From: Flavobacteriales bacterium
GTDB taxonomy: Bacteria; Bacteroidota; Bacteroidia; UBA10329
Direction: 5' to 3'
Length of the DNA stretch: 64,000 bases
Assembly (NCBI GenBank): GCA_021741155.1
Contig: JAIOYP010000013.1
Span: forward strand, 1 to 64,000
The notes beneath the pieces were generated by a model that searched no databases, had not been told where the DNA came from, and saw only the letters and a list, made by a program, of their open reading frames with translations. Shown here piece by piece: positions 59,051-64,000 of the stretch (within the stretch, counting starts at the first letter, position 1; the number at the start of each line of letters is the position of its first letter). The position numbers and the translations under genes were made by a program.

Positions 59051-60971
59051 TCTCTCTGATTCCCACAAGTTTGATGGCTGCTTCGACAATATCATCTTTG
59101 TAATATCCGCATTCTAAATGCAACTCTTTCTGAGAACCGTGATCCACAAAACGGTCGGGAATTCCTAACCGTTGCACCTGAGCAAAGTAACCATTATCCG
59201 ACATGAATTCAATGATGGCACTTCCGAAACCTCCAGTAATACATCCATCCTCAATGGTTATCACTTTCGTGAATTTCTTGAAAATTGAATGCAGCAACTG
59301 CTCATCCAACGGCTTCGCAAAACGCATATCATAATGTGCTGCTGAAATTCCTTTGGCGTCAAGACCTTTGGTGGCATCAACTACATAATTTCCAACGTGA
59401 CCGAGGCTGAGGATGGCAACATCATCACCATCATTGACTTTTCTGGCTTTACCAACTTCAATCTCCGCAAATGGCGTTTTCCATTCTTGCATTACGCCAT
59501 TGCCACGTGGATACCGAATAGACCACACGCCTCTGTCTTCCAACTGAGATGTGTACATCATATTTCGCAATTCCTCCTCATTCATTGGAGAAGCAACCTT
59601 GATGTTTGGAATACATCGCATAAAGGCAATATCGTAAGCACCATGGTGTGTAGCGCCATCGGCACCAACCAAACCACCTCTATCTAGACAGAAAACCACG
59701 TTAAGGTTCTGCAAGGCTACATCGTGGATTACCTGATCGTAAGCGCGCTGCATAAACGATGAATAGATATTGCAGAAAGGCACCAAGCCTTGCGTGGCCA
59801 TTCCAGCTGAGAAAGTGACAGCATGTTGCTCCGCAATACCGACATCGAAAGCCCTTTTAGGCATGGCCTTCATCATAATATTGAGCGAACAGCCTGATGG
59901 CATGGCAGGCGTAACGCCCACAACTTTATCATTCAATTCGGCCAATTCAACCATTGTATGTCCGAACACATCCTGATACTTGGCTGGTTCTGGTTCAGTA
60001 GGTTTTACAACCTTAATTTCTCCCGTATCCTTATTAAAAAGCCCTGGTGCGTGCCATTTGGTGGTATCACCTTCTTCGGCTGGGCCGTAGCCTTTTCCTT
60101 TCACTGTAAGGCAATGCAGAATTTTTGGTCCTGGAATGTCTTTCAGGTCGTTCATCACCTTCACCATGTGATTCACGTCATGTCCATCAATAGGGCCGAA
60201 ATAGCGGAAGTTTAACGACTCGAAAAAATTGCTCCGTTTCAGTAGTGTTCCTTTGATTCCACTTTCAATTTTGGAGGCAATTTCCTGCGCATTAGGACCG
60301 AACTTGCTCACCATTCCAAGCAAATTCCAAACCTCGTCTCTCACCTTATTATAGGTAGGAGAAGTTGTAATGTCTGTCAAATATTCTTTGAGCGCGCCCA
60401 CATTTGGGTCAATACTCATGCAATTATCGTTAAGAACAACCAACAAATTGGTATTCTCCACTCCTGCGTGGTTGAGTCCTTCAAATGCCATTCCACCAGT
60501 CATGGCGCCATCACCAATAACCGCAATATGCTGCTTATTCTTATCTCCTTTATGACGAGACCCAACGGCCATTCCCAGCGCAGCTGAAATGGATGTACTC
60601 GAATGCCCTACACCAAATGTATCGTACTCGCTCTCCTTTCTCTTAGGGAAACCACTCAGGCCTTTGTATTTCCTATTTGTGTGGAAATTCTCTCTACGGC
60701 CAGTGATAATCTTATGTCCATAAGCCTGATGTCCTACATCCCACACCAACTGATCGTTGGGCGTATCGAAAACGTAGTGAATAGCAGCGGTCATTTCAAC
60801 CACTCCAAGGCTTGCCCCAAAGTGACCTCCATTGACGGAAACCACATCAATGATGTACTGGCGCAACTCATTGCAAAACTGCTCAAGCTGTTCTTCTTTC
60901 AGCTTTCTGAGGTCGGCAGGAACATTGACTTTCGCCAACAATTCGCCAGGAACGTATTTCTTATCTTCCAT
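59034..60971 (-). CDS. dxs: 1-deoxy-D-xylulose-5-phosphate synthase
   Basis: A 645-residue thiamine-diphosphate enzyme of the MEP isoprenoid route. VWDVGHQAYGHKIITGRR and the ThDP motif IGDGAMTGGMAFEGLNHAG are present, as are GIAEQHAVTFSAGMA and GLVGADGATHHGAYDIAF. The ATG at 60971 (MEDKKYVPGELLAKVN) is chosen; an upstream frame to 61055 lacks family similarity. Confidence 0.96.
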   Translation of the reverse strand: MEDKKYVPGELLAKVNVPADLRKLKEEQLEQFCNELRQYIIDVVSVNGGHFGASLGVVEMTAAIHYVFDTPNDQLVWDVGHQAYGHKIITGRRENFHTNRKYKGLSGFPKRKESEYDTFGVGHSSTSISAALGMAVGSRHKGDKNKQHIAVIGDGAMTGGMAFEGLNHAGVENTNLLVVLNDNCMSIDPNVGALKEYLTDITTSPTYNKVRDEVWNLLGMVSKFGPNAQEIASKIESGIKGTLLKRSNFFESLNFRYFGPIDGHDVNHMVKVMNDLKDIPGPKILHCLTVKGKGYGPAEEGDTTKWHAPGLFNKDTGEIKVVKPTEPEPAKYQDVFGHTMVELAELNDKVVGVTPAMPSGCSLNIMMKAMPKRAFDVGIAEQHAVTFSAGMATQGLVPFCNIYSSFMQRAYDQVIHDVALQNLNVVFCLDRGGLVGADGATHHGAYDIAFMRCIPNIKVASPMNEEELRNMMYTSQLEDRGVWSIRYPRGNGVMQEWKTPFAEIEVGKARKVNDGDDVAILSLGHVGNYVVDATKGLDAKGISAAHYDMRFAKPLDEQLLHSIFKKFTKVITIEDGCITGGFGSAIIEFMSDNGYFAQVQRLGIPDRFVDHGSQKELHLECGYYKDDIVEAAIKLVGIRENAAAS

Positions 60972-61104
60972 TAAGGCAGTTAAAAAGACAAGGGGCAAAG
61001 ATAGCCAATTAGACAAAGTCGAATTCCTAACTTGACAACTAACCTTCTGCTCCAAATATTATGGTATTCTTGAAGAACAATACTTGACTTCTAAAAACCA
61101 AGTT

Positions 61105-61168
61105 TTGGGACGAGAGACGGGTGACGAGGGGCGAAAACATCCCTTGCCCTTCGTCCTTTGTCCCATTT
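61105..61168. repeat. imperfect GGGAC inverted repeat
   Basis: GGGAC...GACGAGGGGC on the left pairs with GCCCTTCGTC...GTCCC on the right around a short AT-rich loop. It sits in the 261-base gap between dxs and comF. No U-tract; I see no other element in the gap. Confidence 0.5.
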
Positions 61169-61232
61169 TGTGAACTCAAAACTACTCTTGCTTCACAATG
61201 ATTAGTTGTATTTCCGATTATTCAAATCAATA

Positions 61233-61940
61233 CTAACTGACTGCTATAACAGCTATGTAAAGTTTGGCCGCTCCAGCCTCTAATAAGCGATTACCTGCAG
61301 CTTCTAAGGTTGCTCCGGTAGTAATTACATCATCAACTAAGAGTACATTCTTGCCGCGAATGGCATTCAAATCGCTTACCTGGAATACTTCTTCCACATT
61401 CTCCGACCTGTCATATCTTGACTTTCTAGTCTGACTATCGGTTGCCACAACTCTTTTCATGGCTTTTCTACGTACAGGAACGTCATAAACTTCGCTGATT
61501 CCTTCAGCAAAATAATCGCTTTGATTATATCCTCGCCTTAATTGCTTAGACGGATGCAGCGGAATAGGAACAATAACATCTACATCAGTAAACCACTGCT
61601 TGTCTTTTAGAATGATGGCGAATTGACGTCCAAGTTCACGACCAATACCCGTTTTTCTCTTGTACTTAAAGCGGTGCATGAGTTGCTGAACGATAGAATC
61701 CTTCCCAAAATGAAGAAAGCCACATGCTGCATCTACTTTTAGTTTCCCCCAAAAAAGTTGTTCGGTAGGATTTACTTCGTAATCCCAATAATATGTTTTA
61801 GGAAGGTGATGGAGGCAGTTTAAACACAGATTCTGTTCGTGTTTCATAAGATGTGCATCGCATCCACCACAGATTCTGGGATAGAATAATCCAATCACAT
61901 CGTTTACAATAGAAATCAACTTGAAAGATATATGTTGCAA
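61233..61940 (-). CDS. comF: ComF family phosphoribosyltransferase-like protein
   Basis: A 235-residue protein: N-terminal zinc finger (CGGCDAHLMKHEQNLCLNCL) and C-terminal PRTase fold (VIVPIPLHPSKQLRRGYNQS, PRPP loop VLLVDDVITTGATL). The family assists DNA uptake or processing during transformation. Together with dprA it hints at natural competence. Confidence 0.9.
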   Translation of the reverse strand: MQHISFKLISIVNDVIGLFYPRICGGCDAHLMKHEQNLCLNCLHHLPKTYYWDYEVNPTEQLFWGKLKVDAACGFLHFGKDSIVQQLMHRFKYKRKTGIGRELGRQFAIILKDKQWFTDVDVIVPIPLHPSKQLRRGYNQSDYFAEGISEVYDVPVRRKAMKRVVATDSQTRKSRYDRSENVEEVFQVSDLNAIRGKNVLLVDDVITTGATLEAAGNRLLEAGAAKLYIAVIAVS

Positions 61941-61987
61941 AGCCTCAAATCCTTGTTGCCAGTGAGTTTGAAGTTACTCATATTTTA

Positions 61988-61995
61988 TACTTTTG
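61988..61995 (+). promoter_or_regulatory. -7 element TACTTTTG
   Basis: Exact match to TAnnTTTG, 44 bases before the ATG at 62040. Confidence 0.5.
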
Positions 61996-62039
61996 CCACA
62001 CGACCAAACAACCAAAACCTCTTAACCCAGTAACCAATT

Positions 62040-62939
62040 ATGGAAGAAAAAGAAAAGGCACAGAGCAACAGAGTATTCCTCATACTTGCTGTCATTCTAC
62101 TTGTACTATCTGGCATTCTCGGATGGCAACTGTTTGAACAGAAAGCAGCCAATGATCAACTTGCTACTGAAAAACAACAATTGACTGTAGAAAAAAATGA
62201 ATTGGCCACTGAGCTTGATGAACTGCTTGGTAAATACAACGGTCTTGAAGAAGAGAACGGACAACTTTCTGAAGAAATGGAAGCTCAGCGTCAAGAAATT
62301 CTTGCATTGAAGGCTGATGTTGAGAAATACAAAGGCGATGCAGGTAAATTGGCGTGGTACAGAAGCCAGTTGAAGGCTATGAACGACAAGTATGCAAGCA
62401 TGGAAGCGAAATTCGACAGCCTTGCTACTGTTCACGGTACACTTCAAGGAGAGTACGGAACCTTGGAAGGCGAGTACACCAAGCAAACTGGACTAAACCA
62501 AGAGCTTACAAGCGAGAACATGAACTTGGCCAATAAAGTGGCGATGGGTTCTGTGCTTACTGCTTACAAGATTACGGTTGAAGGAGTAAGAGGCAAGAAA
62601 GAAAAGGTGAACAACAAGGCTAACAAAATTGAGAAGCTTCGTACTTGTTTCACACTTAGTGAAAATCCGATTGCCAAGCCAGGTGCTAAGAACATCTATG
62701 TCCGTATCATTGGACCAGACGGAAAAGTTCTGACCAAAGGCCGTGGCGAGGAGTTTGCATTTGAAGGTGGTTCTATGACCTACACCATGTCTCAGGAAGT
62801 GCAGTATGCCAACAAGCAGATTGAAGATATTTGCATGTACTACCCTGCTCCAACGGAAAGTTTCCAAGAAGGAAAGAACACGATTGAGATTTACGTAGAT
62901 CAGACGCTTATTGGAACGTCTTCAATTGATTTGAGATAA
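62040..62939 (+). CDS. membrane-anchored coiled-coil protein
   Basis: A 299-residue protein with an N-terminal membrane helix (VFLILAVILLVLSGILGWQL). A coiled coil of about 130 residues with heptads (LATEKQQLTVEKNELATELD) follows, then a conserved C-terminal beta domain (about 180-299, NIYVRIIGPDGKVLTKG). It resembles unnamed cell-envelope proteins of Bacteroidota. Monocistronic. Confidence 0.65.
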   Translation: MEEKEKAQSNRVFLILAVILLVLSGILGWQLFEQKAANDQLATEKQQLTVEKNELATELDELLGKYNGLEEENGQLSEEMEAQRQEILALKADVEKYKGDAGKLAWYRSQLKAMNDKYASMEAKFDSLATVHGTLQGEYGTLEGEYTKQTGLNQELTSENMNLANKVAMGSVLTAYKITVEGVRGKKEKVNNKANKIEKLRTCFTLSENPIAKPGAKNIYVRIIGPDGKVLTKGRGEEFAFEGGSMTYTMSQEVQYANKQIEDICMYYPAPTESFQEGKNTIEIYVDQTLIGTSSIDLR

Positions 62940-62961
62940 GCATTTCTGAATAATAAGACAC

Positions 62962-63000
62962 AAAAAACCCCGATGCAATTGAGTTGCATCGGGGTTTTTT
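62962..63000 (+). terminator. strong bidirectional terminator
   Basis: A perfect 17-bp stem (62962-62978 with 62984-63000, 5-base loop) with A- and T-runs, between convergent genes. Confidence 0.85.
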
Positions 63001-63025
63001 ATTGAGTTGTCTGGTCCTTAAAAAG

Positions 63026-63988
63026 TTAACCACTCACCGTTACGCTGTACACCGCCTCAATCATCGGGTGGTTGTTGGTTATATTGAGAAAAGAACCGCT
63101 ACTTGGCGATGCAGACGGCCCACCGAGTGTCACCGTCTTTCCTGGATTAACCGTGGTGCCCATCATGCAGGGAACTGCCATTGCAGTCGAGATGCACACC
63201 AAAAAATCTATGGTTCCGTTGTTGGTTACTTCTACCACCGAAGCCGCGTGTACGTCCGAAAGCACATTTACCGTAGTGCCAGCAGGCACATTTCCCTCAA
63301 ACGTGCTCGAAGTGGGTGGGTTCGCACCTCCACCCGGTGTGTCGTAAATGATGTAATCGTTGTACTTAGCCTCGTTGCGGGTGTACCAATAGTCCTTTCC
63401 AAAATCGAACAGTTCTACAATGATGTCGTAAAGCACATTTGCCATTTCAACACGCACTTGAGTAGACTCGTTTCGGGTTCGGATGGCGGTATCCTGCACA
63501 TCAATCTTATCATCAAGACCTGTTACGGCAGTTCCAAGCAAACCAATAACTGCTGGCGTCACTCCTTTAGGTGCTAGGTCTGCGAGGTGCTCGGTTGCCA
63601 AACGCACCACTCGGTTGCCACAGCGCACAAGGTCACTGTCAGTCAGTTCGTCCAATGAGGCAGTGCCAAAGCCTTTGTACGTTGCGCTTCCTGGCTTGAA
63701 CACTTGTTTTACACGCACCATCATTCCTCTAATGGATACCCTAAGGGCATCGGCAGCAATATCCTTTTTTTCGGTGGCCTCGGTAACGTGGCCCAATAGT
63801 TCCTCATCAGTCGGATAGTCTTTGAGTGCTTGCGTTTTTGCCGCCACATCATCGCGGTAGTCGGCATCCACTCCATAATTTACCAACTCGGTGGCATCGC
63901 GTTCCATCAATTCATCTGCCTTGTCGCCCAGTTGTTCTAGGTCGGCATAGGAGAAATTGAAATCTGTTTTAGGCTCTTGCTTTTTCAT
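63026..63988 (-). CDS. hypothetical helical protein with C-terminal beta domain
   Basis: A 320-residue protein: about 200 residues of helices (MKKQEPKTDFNFSYADLEQL...VRVEMANVLYDIIVELFDFG) and a C-terminal beta-sandwich-like domain joined by a PGGGANPPTSS linker (about 220-320). No signal peptide or membrane span. Family not recognised. Confidence 0.6.
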   Translation of the reverse strand: MKKQEPKTDFNFSYADLEQLGDKADELMERDATELVNYGVDADYRDDVAAKTQALKDYPTDEELLGHVTEATEKKDIAADALRVSIRGMMVRVKQVFKPGSATYKGFGTASLDELTDSDLVRCGNRVVRLATEHLADLAPKGVTPAVIGLLGTAVTGLDDKIDVQDTAIRTRNESTQVRVEMANVLYDIIVELFDFGKDYWYTRNEAKYNDYIIYDTPGGGANPPTSSTFEGNVPAGTTVNVLSDVHAASVVEVTNNGTIDFLVCISTAMAVPCMMGTTVNPGKTVTLGGPSASPSSGSFLNITNNHPMIEAVYSVTVSG

Positions 63989-64000
63989 GATAGTAAAATT

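Overview
The window comes from a member of the Bacteroidota, probably close to Flavobacteriales. The signs are secreted proteins with type IX (Por) C-terminal sorting domains, a TonB-dependent receptor with a carboxypeptidase-like N-terminal domain, promoter elements of the TAnnTTTG type just upstream of genes, few Shine-Dalgarno sequences, and housekeeping genes of Bacteroidota type (eukaryote-like NrdA/NrdB, single-chain GlyRS, ATP-phosphoribosyltransferase behind a His-rich leader).

Layout. 1-19.2 kb is chromosomal: hisG (last codon or so cut off by the window edge) with a complete his attenuator, a membrane fatty-acid desaturase-like enzyme, a T9SS-secreted protein, csaA, a very large outer-membrane protein, a three-gene unknown operon, an unknown helical protein, glutamate dehydrogenase, a TonB receptor, dprA, a CtpA protease, a dCMP deaminase and a ParDE-like toxin-antitoxin pair.

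19.21-43.64 kb is a 24.4-kb integrated element at the 3' end of a tRNA-Leu(CAA) gene, bounded by a 16-bp direct repeat. It has a divergent repressor/Cro-like switch at the left end and a tyrosine integrase at the right end. Between them lie an early block (zinc-ribbon proteins, TOPRIM/SF3 primase-helicase, Dam-like methylase, GIY-YIG nuclease), an intergenic region of about 0.8 kb with a hairpin array and nested dyads (candidate origin), and a long late block. The late block has a small P-loop packaging-type ATPase, a candidate capsid gene isolated between two terminators, about twenty short membrane proteins, a lysine-rich basic protein, a GH24 endolysin, holin-like proteins and two secreted spike-like proteins. 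No terminase, portal, tape-measure or tail-tube gene is recognisable. I read it as a prophage of a tailless, internal-membrane-containing virus (PM2/PRD1/FLiP/SSIP-1 type of life style), apparently of an undescribed group. This is the main discovery candidate.

43.6-64 kb is chromosomal again: tRNA-Leu, prs-rplY-pth, a PIN-domain toxin-antitoxin pair, an orphan MNT nucleotidyltransferase, a T9SS protein, glyS, a second ParE-type pair, a DUF389 membrane protein, a retropepsin-like protein, a DUF3109 protein, nrdB-nrdA, a TacAT-like GNAT toxin cassette lying between two copies of a hairpin repeat, an outer-membrane protein, dxs, comF, a coiled-coil membrane protein and an unknown helical/beta protein.
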